Positions 8,986-16,742 of a DNA stretch of 37,510 bases are shown here, piece by piece. Each line of letters starts with the position of its first letter. Within the stretch, counting starts at the first letter, position 1. The DNA is taken from contig JANQZT010000010.1 in the NCBI GenBank assembly GCA_030728325.1, positions 9,415 through 46,924 of the forward strand, in the 5' to 3' direction. Made by a program: the position numbers and the translations under genes. The notes under the pieces are model-generated. The model did no database searches and was not told the DNA's origin. It saw nothing but the letters and a program-made list of their open reading frames with translations. Origin of the DNA: Pontimonas sp. (lineage in GTDB: Bacteria; Actinomycetota; Actinomycetes; Actinomycetales; Microbacteriaceae).

Positions 8986-10523
8986 GATGTCTTGCCCCAC
9001 CCTGCATCCTGGAGAGCCTGTCGAGCTTGTTCGCGCGCCGAGTAGGGAATTTTGACCCCTCCGATATCGCGATAATCCTGAGAGCCCGGTCCGCTCCACA
9101 GGATCGTGTCGCCCTCCTGGGCGAGAGACACGGCGAAACGGATGGCCTCACTGGGGTCGGGGATTTCGTGCACTGGAACCCCGTGGATAGCGCGCGCGCC
9201 CTCGAGGAGTCCCTCGCGAATCACGGTCGGATCCTCCCGACGGGGGTCATCATCGGTAATGATCACAACATCGGCATGTTCAGCTGCGGTGCGACCCATG
9301 ATGGGACGCTTCGTCGCGTCTCGGTTCCCAGAGGTTCCACAGACCATGATGAGCGAGCCAGAGGTTGATGTCCTCAGAGCCGAGAGAGTCTGCTCGTACG
9401 CATCCGCACTTCGTCCGGCGTCCACATAGACCTGAGGTCCTCGTAAGCCTGACACCCGCTCCATTCGCCCCGGGATAAAGACTGGAATTCCTTTTGTTCC
9501 AGGGCCGAGCACTGCCAGCTCCTCCCACGTGACACCAGAGCGAATAACCATCACCGTCGCCAGGGCAGCATTAGCAACCATGTGGTCTCCTGTCAGGGGG
9601 ACCACAATCTCCCCCTTGGCCCCCTCTGGGGATTCCAGGACGAAGGTTGTCGACTCGCCCTGAACATCCACGATGTCCCACGACCACTGGGCCGAAGCGC
9701 TCCCCCGGCGGCCGAGTGTGGTGCAGGGAATGGTCACCTTTGAGGCAAGCTTCTGACCCCATGTCGTGTCCACACACACCACTGCCTCTCGCGCTTTCTC
9801 AACCGTGAACAGCGCGGCCTTGGCCTCGAGATAGTTGTCCATCGTCTGAAAATCCTCGAGGTGGTCATGACTGAGGTTGGTGAAACCCGCAACATCACAC
9901 ACCACCTGGTCCATGCGATTCTTGTTCAGAGCTTGGGCGCTGATCTCGACCGCGATCGCGCTCACGCCTTCCTCCCTCGCACGCGCAATCATGGCGTGGG
10001 TGTCCGGCGCCTCCGGTGTGGTGAGCGTGCTCGGAAAATTCTCACCGTTTACTTGACGAAGTGCCGTCGTGGATAAGGCCGTGCGCGCCCCCAGACCCCG
10101 CATGATCGCTTCGAGCAGGAACGCGGTCGACGTCTTTCCATTCGTGCCCGTCACGCCCAAAATGGTGGGCACGGAGTCAGGGTGTGTTCCATAGATTTCT
10201 GCCGACACCGCCCCCACAAGAGCCCGAGGATCCGGGGCCACGAGAATCGGCACCGAGGAATCTTCGAGCGCAGCCCAACCCTCTTCGTCGGTGAACACAG
10301 CGACTGCACCCGAGGCGAGGGCGTCGGGCCAAAATTCGCTCCCGTGACGATTCACACCCCGCACTGCCACAAAGAGGTCACCGGCCTGCACTGCAGAGGA
10401 CGCCAGCGCCACCCCTGTGACACTCACGTCCTGACCACGGTGCTGAAGTCCGAGTGCGAAGGCTAGAGAACTGAGAGTCTTTGGCGAGGTGGACAGGGGT
10501 CGCAGCGCTCGAGCTTTATGCAC
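8982..10523 (-). CDS. murE: MurE-type UDP-MurNAc-dipeptide:amino acid ligase, divergent
   Basis: This full-length (513 aa) Mur ligase normally adds the third residue of the stem peptide. The P-loop GTNGKTS is at 126-132. Likely catalytic residues are kept: E193, H221 in SHDHLE, K235 (carbamylated lysine position), N318, R353 in PGRMER and D368. Several MurE signatures are changed. EVSSHAL became EISAQAL, DYAHTPDAL became DAGRSADAY, the DNPR-type specificity motif reads DDDPR, and the terminal GKGHE reads GPGSQ. It is probably still an ATP-using ligase, but with altered substrate handling or reduced function. The start is GTG with AAGGAGGGG upstream. Its stop overlaps the murF-like start, so the two are probably translated together. 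Confidence 0.9.
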   Translation of the reverse strand: MHKARALRPLSTSPKTLSSLAFALGLQHRGQDVSVTGVALASSAVQAGDLFVAVRGVNRHGSEFWPDALASGAVAVFTDEEGWAALEDSSVPILVAPDPRALVGAVSAEIYGTHPDSVPTILGVTGTNGKTSTAFLLEAIMRGLGARTALSTTALRQVNGENFPSTLTTPEAPDTHAMIARAREEGVSAIAVEISAQALNKNRMDQVVCDVAGFTNLSHDHLEDFQTMDNYLEAKAALFTVEKAREAVVCVDTTWGQKLASKVTIPCTTLGRRGSASAQWSWDIVDVQGESTTFVLESPEGAKGEIVVPLTGDHMVANAALATVMVIRSGVTWEELAVLGPGTKGIPVFIPGRMERVSGLRGPQVYVDAGRSADAYEQTLSALRTSTSGSLIMVCGTSGNRDATKRPIMGRTAAEHADVVIITDDDPRREDPTVIREGLLEGARAIHGVPVHEIPDPSEAIRFAVSLAQEGDTILWSGPGSQDYRDIGGVKIPYSAREQARQALQDAGWGKTS

Positions 10524-10557
10524 GACTACACCCCTCCTTGGGGCTCCGTCCCCCCGG

Positions 10558-12300
10558 CTACCAGGTTAGCGGGGGAAGGATGGCTGGCTCGCTAGATGGG
10601 GCAACACGGTAGTGCTTGAGGACGTGGGAGAGGATCTCGTGGAATGCGGGTGCTGCGGCGGTCGAAACTCGAGACGTCTGGGGCTTATAAAAGCTGACCA
10701 ACACCACATATTCGGGATCTTCTGCAGGCGCCATCCCTGCGAGCGAAATCACACGGTCATCGCCATATCCACTGGACGTGGCAATTTCTGCGGTACCAGT
10801 CTTTGCCGCAACTCGGTATCCAGGAATTTCTAGAGTGTTGCGAAGCGGTCCCTGCGACACGATGGTCTCCATCATTCGCACGGTCTGTTGAGCGGCGCTT
10901 GCCGAGACAACCTGGACAGGTTCCGCAACAGGCTCGGGAACGAACTCCCCCTCATTGGTCATACACCCGTCGACCAGTCGCAGTGGGACTCTTACCCCGT
11001 CATTGGCGAGCGTTTGATAGGACGACGCCATCTGCGCTGCCGTGACTGATATTCCCTGTCCGAAGAATTGGTTGTATCGGGTCACCACGTCAACTTGGTC
11101 AACCGGCAAGACCTGACCAGAGGACTCTCCCAAGAAATCGATGCCGGTGACTTCACCGAACCCAAATTCGCGAAGATAGTTGGTGGCTTCCGCTTTTGGC
11201 ATACGGTCGGCGAGGACCGAAATTCCGGTGTTGGAGGAGGTGTGGAGCACTCCAGCCGTGGTGAGCTGACGATCATCAGCGACCAGGAAGTTCTTGATGA
11301 AGCGACCGGGGTAGACCTCATAAAACCCGGGGGCAACAATCTTGTCCTCTGAGTAGGTGTACCCACCATCAATGAGCATCGCGATTCCGACGGATTTCAT
11401 GATGGAGCCCGGCTCATAGGGTGAGCTGAAGGAACGCGCACCCATGAACTCCACCGGAGACTCTGAAAAGTCATTCGGGTCAAAAGTGGGCCAGTCAGCA
11501 GCCGCGAGAACGTGCCCATCATCCACCCGGACCACCATGGCCGATCCGTATTGGGCGCCCAGCCTGCTGCCGTGTTCTGCCAGCGTTTGGAGGACATACC
11601 ACTGGAGGTCACTGTCAATAGTGAGCTTCACGTCACCACCGTGAATGGGTTCCTCCACGAGTTGAGTGGTGCCGGGGAGTCGAATACCATCGGCGCCCTT
11701 TTGGTACGTCGCAGTCCCGTTGATGGCACGCAAGCACGGGTCATATTTGCGCTCAACGCCAGCGAGGGGTTCGTCCCTTCCGAGCATGCCTGTGAGGTTC
11801 GCCGTGACGGGGCCAAACGGGTAGGTGCGCTCGCGCACCAAATCCATTTGAAGCCAAGGATTGCGCAGTTCTCGCAGAACTTGTCGGTCCTCTGGGCTCA
11901 CGCCCTTCACCAGGTAGGTAAAGTGCGCCTCGGGGTCGCTGTTCACTGCGTAGAGCAACTCATCCGCGTTCGCCCCTGTAATTAGCGCAATCTCCGCCAT
12001 TGCTGCCATGACTGTGACGGTCTCACCGTCACGACGGAAGTCCCCCACCTTGCGAGGGTCTGCGCTGACGTCATATCGGTCGACATCCGTGGCCAAATCA
12101 TTTCCAAAACTGTCGACGATCGACCCGCGCGAGGCCCAGATAACCTCACTGGTCGTGCGAATCTCCGCAGACTGCTCTTGAAGCTCCGCGGCGCGCACCA
12201 CTTGAACATCAACGAGTCGGGACACCAACAATCCCGCCATGAGGAAGACAACAAGAAGCGCAATGCCCATGCGGCGACTGGAAATGCGCTGATGTGCCAT
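10558..12300 (-). CDS. ftsI: Septal class B penicillin-binding protein FtsI/PBP3
   Basis: Bitopic D,D-transpeptidase that cross-links septal peptidoglycan as partner of FtsW. One membrane span lies at about 13-30, then a dimerisation/pedestal domain, then the transpeptidase domain from about residue 220. Catalytic motifs are all present: S299-x-x-K302 in PGSIMK, S355-S-N357 in HTSSNTG, and K500-T-G in AAKTGTAE. The length of 580 aa is normal. No C-terminal PASTA domain is seen. The ATG at 12300 is 10 bp after the ftsL-like stop. An intact transpeptidase that normally acts on D-Ala-D-Ala stems makes the loss of the local MurF motifs more puzzling. Confidence 0.96.
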   Translation of the reverse strand: MAHQRISSRRMGIALLVVFLMAGLLVSRLVDVQVVRAAELQEQSAEIRTTSEVIWASRGSIVDSFGNDLATDVDRYDVSADPRKVGDFRRDGETVTVMAAMAEIALITGANADELLYAVNSDPEAHFTYLVKGVSPEDRQVLRELRNPWLQMDLVRERTYPFGPVTANLTGMLGRDEPLAGVERKYDPCLRAINGTATYQKGADGIRLPGTTQLVEEPIHGGDVKLTIDSDLQWYVLQTLAEHGSRLGAQYGSAMVVRVDDGHVLAAADWPTFDPNDFSESPVEFMGARSFSSPYEPGSIMKSVGIAMLIDGGYTYSEDKIVAPGFYEVYPGRFIKNFLVADDRQLTTAGVLHTSSNTGISVLADRMPKAEATNYLREFGFGEVTGIDFLGESSGQVLPVDQVDVVTRYNQFFGQGISVTAAQMASSYQTLANDGVRVPLRLVDGCMTNEGEFVPEPVAEPVQVVSASAAQQTVRMMETIVSQGPLRNTLEIPGYRVAAKTGTAEIATSSGYGDDRVISLAGMAPAEDPEYVVLVSFYKPQTSRVSTAAAPAFHEILSHVLKHYRVAPSSEPAILPPLTW

Positions 12301-12310
12301 CGTGTTCCGT

Positions 12311-12952
12311 CTAGCGCGTCACCGGAGAGGGAATAGAACCACCAAACCGGGGCGCAGGCGCCTCTGCTACCGCCACCGTCGAAGCCGTGGGCTCAGCAGT
12401 CTGGGGAGCGCCAAGGTCAGCGGTCGGGGGTGCCAAGACATCGGTCGCGTCGGCTTCGAGTGCTGTCGCCGTGGAAATTGTGAGGAACACATCCTCCACA
12501 ATCTCGGGCGCGACAACCGATTCGGTCCCTGCTGTCACCGCAAAAATTTGACCGCTCGCCGTTGCTTCCGCAGGAATCGCCTCTCCCACGACGGCGCCAT
12601 CAGAGACTCTGATGTAGGCGGGGTTGTTGTCCGGCACCATGCCCATGGAACCTGCCAAGGTGGCGAGGGTGTCAGGGGCAACCAGGGCGCTAATTTCCTC
12701 GCCCACAATCTGTTGCTGCTGCTGACTGCCTCGAAGGTCAGTTTTCAGTGAGGCGATTTCATAAGCGCCACCTGACACCGCAATGGAGAGCAAGAGTTGT
12801 CCACCTAAAATCGCAAAAATACCGGCCAGCAGCACCACGATATAGCGGAGCTTGGGAACAGCGTCCGCCTTCGTCTTCTGGCGTGTCGAGGACACTGCGC
12901 GGGGCTTCATTGCCCGAGGCGCGCTTCCGACACTGGGAGCTAGAGCAGTCAT
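12311..12952 (-). CDS. FtsL-like bitopic division protein
   Basis: The 213-aa product lies between rsmH and ftsI, the ftsL position. It has a basic N-terminal tail, one membrane span at about 35-59 (YIVVLLAGIFAILGG and following), a short Q-rich helix likely to form a coiled coil (SLKTDLRGSQQQQQIV), and a long Ala/Pro/Thr-rich tail of low complexity. FtsL proteins stabilise the FtsQ-FtsB-FtsL complex and activate FtsWI. Sequence conservation in this family is very low, so the call rests on topology and synteny. Its ATG overlaps the rsmH stop (ATGA). The extended C-terminal tail is longer than in a typical FtsL of 100-130 aa, as in other Actinobacteria. Confidence 0.8.
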   Translation of the reverse strand: MTALAPSVGSAPRAMKPRAVSSTRQKTKADAVPKLRYIVVLLAGIFAILGGQLLLSIAVSGGAYEIASLKTDLRGSQQQQQIVGEEISALVAPDTLATLAGSMGMVPDNNPAYIRVSDGAVVGEAIPAEATASGQIFAVTAGTESVVAPEIVEDVFLTISTATALEADATDVLAPPTADLGAPQTAEPTASTVAVAEAPAPRFGGSIPSPVTR

Positions 12953-13908
12953 CGAGATACCTCTTTCACTTTCTCCCCTGCCCGCAAACGGACAGAGGCA
13001 CTTCGGGGGTTGGAGGCAATTTCCTCGGCGCTTGCCACCTCGGCGCCACGCGTAATCTCACGAAAACTTGGAAGGTGTTCAGGGAGCTCTCGAGGCAGAC
13101 CAGCGGGAGCGCTCGATACGGAGAGCTTCCGAAGCTCCCTCTTCACCAGGCGGTCCTCGCCCGAGTGGTAGGACATGATGGCTACCCGTCCCCCGATGGC
13201 GACGCGATCGAAAGCAACGGGCAGCGCTCTGGCCAACGAATCAAGCTCCTGGTTTACCGCCATCCGAAGCGCTTGAAAGACCCTCTTTGCCGGGTGGCCT
13301 TTGTCTTTCAGGGCGTAAGGCGTCGCTTCTTGAAGCACATCGACGAGATCACCGGTCCGGACAATTGGTGCCTGCAAGCGACGCTCAACAATCGCTCGCG
13401 CGTAACGCTTGGCCAGCTTCTCGTCGCCCATGCGGAAGAAGAGATCGGCCAGGTCAGCCTCCGTGAAGGACTGCAGGATGTCGGCGGCGCTGACATCATC
13501 CTGAGGATTCATCCTCATGTCCAGCGGTGCGTCGTGCGAGTACGAGAACCCGCGTTCGGGCTTGTCCAGATGCAGGGACGAAACACCTAAGTCGAACAAG
13601 ATGGCACCCGGTGCCTGGTCAGGAACGTGCTCATCCAGCGCGGTGTCCAGCTCGTCGTAGCGACAGAGGGAGAACATCACCCGATCGCCGAAAGGCGCAA
13701 GGCGCTCGCGAGCTTGAGCCAGAGCTTCCGGATCGCGGTCAATACCCAAAACCCTCAGCGCCGGAAGTGAGGCCAGGAACATTTCGGTGTGCCCACCGAG
13801 CCCGAGGGTGGCGTCTACCAGAATGGGCGATTCCCCGTGGAGTGCTGGGGAGAGCAGTTCGAGAGCCCTTGGCGCAAGGACGGGTATGTGTGAGTAGGTA
13901 GCGATCAT
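12949..13908 (-). CDS. rsmH: 16S rRNA (cytosine(1402)-N(4))-methyltransferase RsmH (MraW)
   Basis: SAM-dependent methyltransferase that modifies C1402 in the ribosomal P site. The N terminus has HIPVLAPRALELL, followed by the SAM-binding loop DATLGLGGHTE and GIDRDPEAL. Further motifs are LFDLGVSSLHLDKPERGFSY, MRMNP, and AIMSYHSGEDRLVKRELR near the end. At 319 aa it is normal length. The ATG at 13908 has AGGGAGA a suitable distance upstream. It is the second gene of the dcw transcript after mraZ and overlaps the ftsL-like gene by 4 bp. Confidence 0.96.
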   Translation of the reverse strand: MIATYSHIPVLAPRALELLSPALHGESPILVDATLGLGGHTEMFLASLPALRVLGIDRDPEALAQARERLAPFGDRVMFSLCRYDELDTALDEHVPDQAPGAILFDLGVSSLHLDKPERGFSYSHDAPLDMRMNPQDDVSAADILQSFTEADLADLFFRMGDEKLAKRYARAIVERRLQAPIVRTGDLVDVLQEATPYALKDKGHPAKRVFQALRMAVNQELDSLARALPVAFDRVAIGGRVAIMSYHSGEDRLVKRELRKLSVSSAPAGLPRELPEHLPSFREITRGAEVASAEEIASNPRSASVRLRAGEKVKEVSR

Positions 13909-14007
13909 GATTTACCCGGTCTCCCTGGAGTCAGATTCCCTTCCGTGTGATGACCTGGGACCGGGGAAGGTGACACAGGGCTCACGGAGGGGAGTCAGAC
14001 TTCAGGG

Positions 14008-14439
14008 CTACAAAAGCCCAGGAATCACCTCCTCTTCGGTGTCAGAGAAGGCTTGCTCGCGTTCTTCGTAGTACTGATCCCATGCGGTGGAAGACCAAAT
14101 CTCAGCTCTGTTGCCGGCGCCAATCACTGTCAGTTCGCGCTCAAGCCCTGCGTAGTCGCGCAGCGCCGGAGGAATCGTGACCCGGTTTTGCTTATCGGGG
14201 ATTTCGGAGGAGGCGCCTGACAGAAACAGACGCAGAAAGTCTCGACTGGCCTTCGAGGTCAGGGGTGCCTCTCGAAGCCGCTCAACGTGGGCATCGAAGT
14301 CTTTAGAGGTGAAGACGTAAATACATCTCTCTTGACCGCGGGTAAGAACCAGACCATTCGCGAGCTCGTCGCGAAATCTTGCGGGGAGAATCACTCGGCC
14401 TTTGTCGTCGAGCTTGGGGGCGTGCGTACCCAAGAACAT
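14008..14439 (-). CDS. mraZ: Transcriptional regulator MraZ
   Basis: AbrB-fold DNA-binding protein that usually represses its own dcw operon by binding repeats upstream of itself. The 143-aa protein carries two SpoVT/AbrB-like repeats: [26 protein letters not shown] at the N terminus (shown here only as the motifs [14 protein letters not shown]) and [17 protein letters not shown] in the second half. The ATG at 14439 is preceded by a G-run ribosome binding site. Four candidate operator boxes lie 37-76 bp upstream. It is the first gene of the cluster. Confidence 0.97.
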   Translation of the reverse strand: MFLGTHAPKLDDKGRVILPARFRDELANGLVLTRGQERCIYVFTSKDFDAHVERLREAPLTSKASRDFLRLFLSGASSEIPDKQNRVTIPPALRDYAGLERELTVIGAGNRAEIWSSTAWDQYYEEREQAFSDTEEEVIPGLL

Positions 14440-14475
14440 GGTGCCCCCCTTTCTTGTCCGGCCACGAGAAGGTAT

Positions 14476-14515
14476 TCACCACTTTACTCCACTTTGCTCC
14501 AAATTCAACCACTTT
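14476..14515 (-). promoter_or_regulatory. MraZ operator: four 10-bp-spaced AAAGTGG-type boxes
   Basis: On the minus strand four consecutive decamers read AAAGTGGTTG, AATTTGGAGC, AAAGTGGAGT and AAAGTGGTGA. The first box is at 14515-14506 and the last at 14485-14476, so the repeat period is exactly one helical turn. MraZ in other bacteria binds three or four TGG-containing repeats ahead of mraZ. The match in place and spacing makes autoregulation of the dcw cluster very likely. The second box is the weakest (TTTGG rather than GTGG). Confidence 0.85.
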
Positions 14516-14588
14516 TAGCTTTTTTCTTCCCCGCGATTTGTGGATCAGCTCCACCGGTAGAAACCAAGCAAATACTGGGCGCACGCGA

Positions 14589-14615
14589 AAAAACCGGCCC
14601 AGAGGGCCGGTTTTT
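14589..14615 (-). terminator. Rho-independent terminator after the DUF3040 gene
   Basis: A perfect 12-bp inverted repeat AAAAACCGGCCC / GGGCCGGTTTTT with a 3-base loop. On the minus strand it ends in a T-run, as expected for termination of the DUF3040 transcript before the mraZ promoter. The T-run on the other strand could make it bidirectional, but no plus-strand gene ends here. The stretch between it and the MraZ boxes (about 14516-14588) probably holds the mraZ promoter; I could not pick a clear -35/-10 pair. Confidence 0.9.
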
Positions 14616-14653
14616 CGATTCCTAACGAAAGTGGGCTAGCGCTCCACTAAGGG

Positions 14654-15034
14654 CTAGAGGCCTTCTCCGCGCTCCCTGCGCTCCCACCGATCATTGAGTC
14701 GATCCATGAAGGACGACGAACCCGCAGGGCTCTTCGCCCGAGGTGCTGAGGGCGGAGTCGATCCGCCATCAGAAGAGGCGCCCGGAAACGCCACCGCCAC
14801 CATGACGCCGCCGAAGAGAACACCGAAGCCCACAATCCCCACCAGCGTGATGTCGAGAGACACCCCCACCACCATGGTGACAATACCGACTAGGCCCATC
14901 AGGACGCCTACCGCAATGGCAGTGTAATTCGGCGCCCTCCGGAAGTCCGAGGTGCTCATCACGTCGGCTTCGTTCTTGTAGAGGTTGCGCTCCATTTCTT
15001 CGAGCAGACGCTGCTCGTGCTCAGAAAGTGGCAT
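14654..15034 (-). CDS. DUF3040 family membrane protein
   Basis: Small actinobacterial protein of 126 aa that starts with the family signature MPLSEHEQRLLEEMERNLY. Two hydrophobic segments follow (YTAIAVGVLMGLVGIVTMVVG and LVGIVGFGVLFGGVMVAVAF). The tail is short, polar and charged, with WERRERGEGL at the end. The ATG at 15034 has GGGGAGGA upstream. Its place next to mraZ is conserved in many Actinobacteria, which suggests a link with envelope growth, but no function is established. It is read away from the divergent idsA-like gene. Confidence 0.92.
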   Translation of the reverse strand: MPLSEHEQRLLEEMERNLYKNEADVMSTSDFRRAPNYTAIAVGVLMGLVGIVTMVVGVSLDITLVGIVGFGVLFGGVMVAVAFPGASSDGGSTPPSAPRAKSPAGSSSFMDRLNDRWERRERGEGL

Positions 15035-15093
15035 GGTGTCCTCCCCACGGGTGTGGCTGATTTTCTACAGAGTGTACGCAGATTTCCTGAGGA

Positions 15094-15108
15094 TAGGCTA
15101 GGTGCGTG
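15094..15108 (+). promoter_or_regulatory. Possible leaderless promoter of the polyprenyl synthase gene
   Basis: A -10-like hexamer TAGGCT ends six bases before the GTG start and no good Shine-Dalgarno sequence is positioned for it. Transcription would begin at about the start codon, giving a leaderless mRNA, a common arrangement in Actinobacteria. No convincing -35 is seen. Confidence 0.4.
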
Positions 15109-16221
15109 TCAGCGCAGATGAAACTTGTCGATGTAGTCGACGCCCGCATCACGTCCTTCCTCGAAGCCCGTTCAGAGGAGATGTCTCACATCTCCCCCGA
15201 CCTCGAGCACATCCTGGCGTATGCCAACAGCATGCTTCGCAGCGGAAAGCGCTTCCGCGCTCGCTTCTGCTACTGGGGCTGGAGGGCAATCGATCAGGAA
15301 GTTGAGGGTGACCCTTTCGGGGGTGTCGAGACACTGGAGGACGCATCGCCGGTCATTGCCCTCGCTACCTCGTTGGAGGTTTTTCACGCAGCGGCACTCG
15401 TCCATGACGACATCATGGACAATTCCGACACCCGTCGCGGACTCCCGGCAGCTCACAAAGCATTTGAGCGAGTTCACCGCGACCGCTCCTATTCCGGATC
15501 CACAGAGCACTTCGGCACTTCGACAGCTCTCTTGCTGGGCGACCTCCTGTTGGCGTGGAGTGACGACCTCCTGACTCATGCACTCTCCACGGTGCGCCCC
15601 GAGATTGTGGCGGCGACCCGTTCTCAGTTCTCGACCATGCGTCAGGAAGTAACACTGGGCCAGTACCTTGACATCCACGAGGAAGCAGCGTGGCATCATC
15701 ACGGTGAGAGCGAACGGCTGGAGAGAGCGCTCAGAGTCGTGACCTATAAGTCAGCGAAGTACAGCATGGAAGCACCCCTCCTGATTGGCGCTTCGCTCGC
15801 CGGTGCCACAGCCCAACAGTTGGAAGATCTCTCCTCCTTCGGCCTACCTCTGGGAATCGCCTTTCAGCTCCGAGACGATGTGTTAGGTGTCTTCGGTGAC
15901 TCGGAAGTAACCGGGAAACCTTCAGGCGACGACCTGCGGGAGGGCAAGCGCACCGTCCTCATCGCCCGAGCAGAAGCTTCCATGCCCGAAAGCGCGAAGC
16001 GTGTTTTCAACGAACTCTTGGGAGACCGAACCCTGGACCCAGATCAGATCGACGTCATGCAGTCCACGCTCAGAGATACGGGTGCATTGGATGAAGTGGA
16101 AGAGATGATTCAGCATTACGCCGATACCGCCATGGCGGCACTCGAGAGCGCGCACATCACGGAAGGGGCTCGGGCCGAGCTCCGCCGCCTGGCAGATGCG
16201 GTCACGAGGCGAAACTCCTAG
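15106..16221 (+). CDS. Polyprenyl (geranylgeranyl-type) diphosphate synthase
   Basis: Trans-isoprenyl diphosphate synthase that condenses isopentenyl diphosphate onto allylic primers in the cytosol. The 371-aa protein has GKRFRARFCYWG early, the first Asp-rich motif DDIMDNSDTRRG, a GTSTALLLGDLLLAWSDDL segment, and the second Asp-rich motif DDVLGVFGD followed by KPSGDDLREGKRT. It matches the IdsA/GGPP synthase type found next to pknL in mycobacteria (Rv2173). The chain length of the product cannot be read reliably from the sequence. The start is GTG. Its stop codon shares CTAG with the convergent Rv2175c-like gene. Confidence 0.93.
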   Translation: MSAQMKLVDVVDARITSFLEARSEEMSHISPDLEHILAYANSMLRSGKRFRARFCYWGWRAIDQEVEGDPFGGVETLEDASPVIALATSLEVFHAAALVHDDIMDNSDTRRGLPAAHKAFERVHRDRSYSGSTEHFGTSTALLLGDLLLAWSDDLLTHALSTVRPEIVAATRSQFSTMRQEVTLGQYLDIHEEAAWHHHGESERLERALRVVTYKSAKYSMEAPLLIGASLAGATAQQLEDLSSFGLPLGIAFQLRDDVLGVFGDSEVTGKPSGDDLREGKRTVLIARAEASMPESAKRVFNELLGDRTLDPDQIDVMQSTLRDTGALDEVEEMIQHYADTAMAALESAHITEGARAELRRLADAVTRRNS

Positions 16222-16559
16222 AGGGCGAGGGTTTGCGCGAGTCTTCGAACTTCCGTCTTGCGCCCGTTCCTGATGGCATCGATGGGGCTGGTTCCCAAAA
16301 CATCATGAGGTTCGATCAACCACTGGAGCGCGCTCTCAGGAGAGAAACCTCCATCAATGAGCACGAGAGCAGTGCCCTTGAGGTCTGCGACAGGGGAACC
16401 CTCATCCAGAAAGATGTCAGGAATCCGAAAAACCCCCTCTTCTTTTCGCCCCAGTAGCGCTCGGTCTTCGACCAAGCGATGCACTTTGCCGGGGGTGAGC
16501 GACAATCGGTCGCATACGTCAGGGACACTGAGCCAGGTGATGGCAGAGGGGCTTGTCAC
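16218..16559 (-). CDS. Rv2175c-type winged-helix DNA-binding protein
   Basis: The 113-aa protein has an N-terminal helix-turn-helix (WLSVPDVCDRLSLTPGKVHRLV), a middle section FRIPDIFLDEG, and a C-terminal part with GFSPESALQWL and PIDAIRNGRKTEVRRLAQ, all typical of the Rv2175c family. In Mycobacterium tuberculosis Rv2175c is phosphorylated by its neighbour PknL, which lowers its DNA binding. Here a PknL-type kinase lies two genes away, so the same pairing is likely. The start is GTG at 16559. The stop overlaps the convergent polyprenyl synthase stop at CTAG. Confidence 0.87.
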   Translation of the reverse strand: MTSPSAITWLSVPDVCDRLSLTPGKVHRLVEDRALLGRKEEGVFRIPDIFLDEGSPVADLKGTALVLIDGGFSPESALQWLIEPHDVLGTSPIDAIRNGRKTEVRRLAQTLAL

Positions 16560-16654
16560 GTTGATAAGGGTCCCACGTTCTGCTCCTCGAGCGCCAGTGG
16601 GGACGCAGGGGGTTTCCAGCCCTCATGTTTCCAACAAGTTAACTGCTGTAACAT

Positions 16655-16682
16655 CTGTCACAGTGATTGACGCAGGTATCAT
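16655..16682 (+). promoter_or_regulatory. Possible promoter of the LysM protein gene
   Basis: CTGTCA (16655-16660), a 16-bp spacer and TATCAT (16677-16682) form a plausible promoter. A transcript would start near 16689, after the GTG at 16686, which favours a start codon further downstream for the LysM gene. Confidence 0.35.
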
Positions 16683-16742
16683 CCTGTGACACCGTTGTTG
16701 CACGGAGCGTCGCTACGCCCGTCAGCGCTGTGCCACGAAACG

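Noticed and set aside
8985-9099. N-terminal extension of the MurF-like ORF (track start 9099)
   Set aside because: It lies wholly inside murE, has no Mur-like sequence, and the ATG at 8985 forms a standard ATGA overlap with the murE stop.
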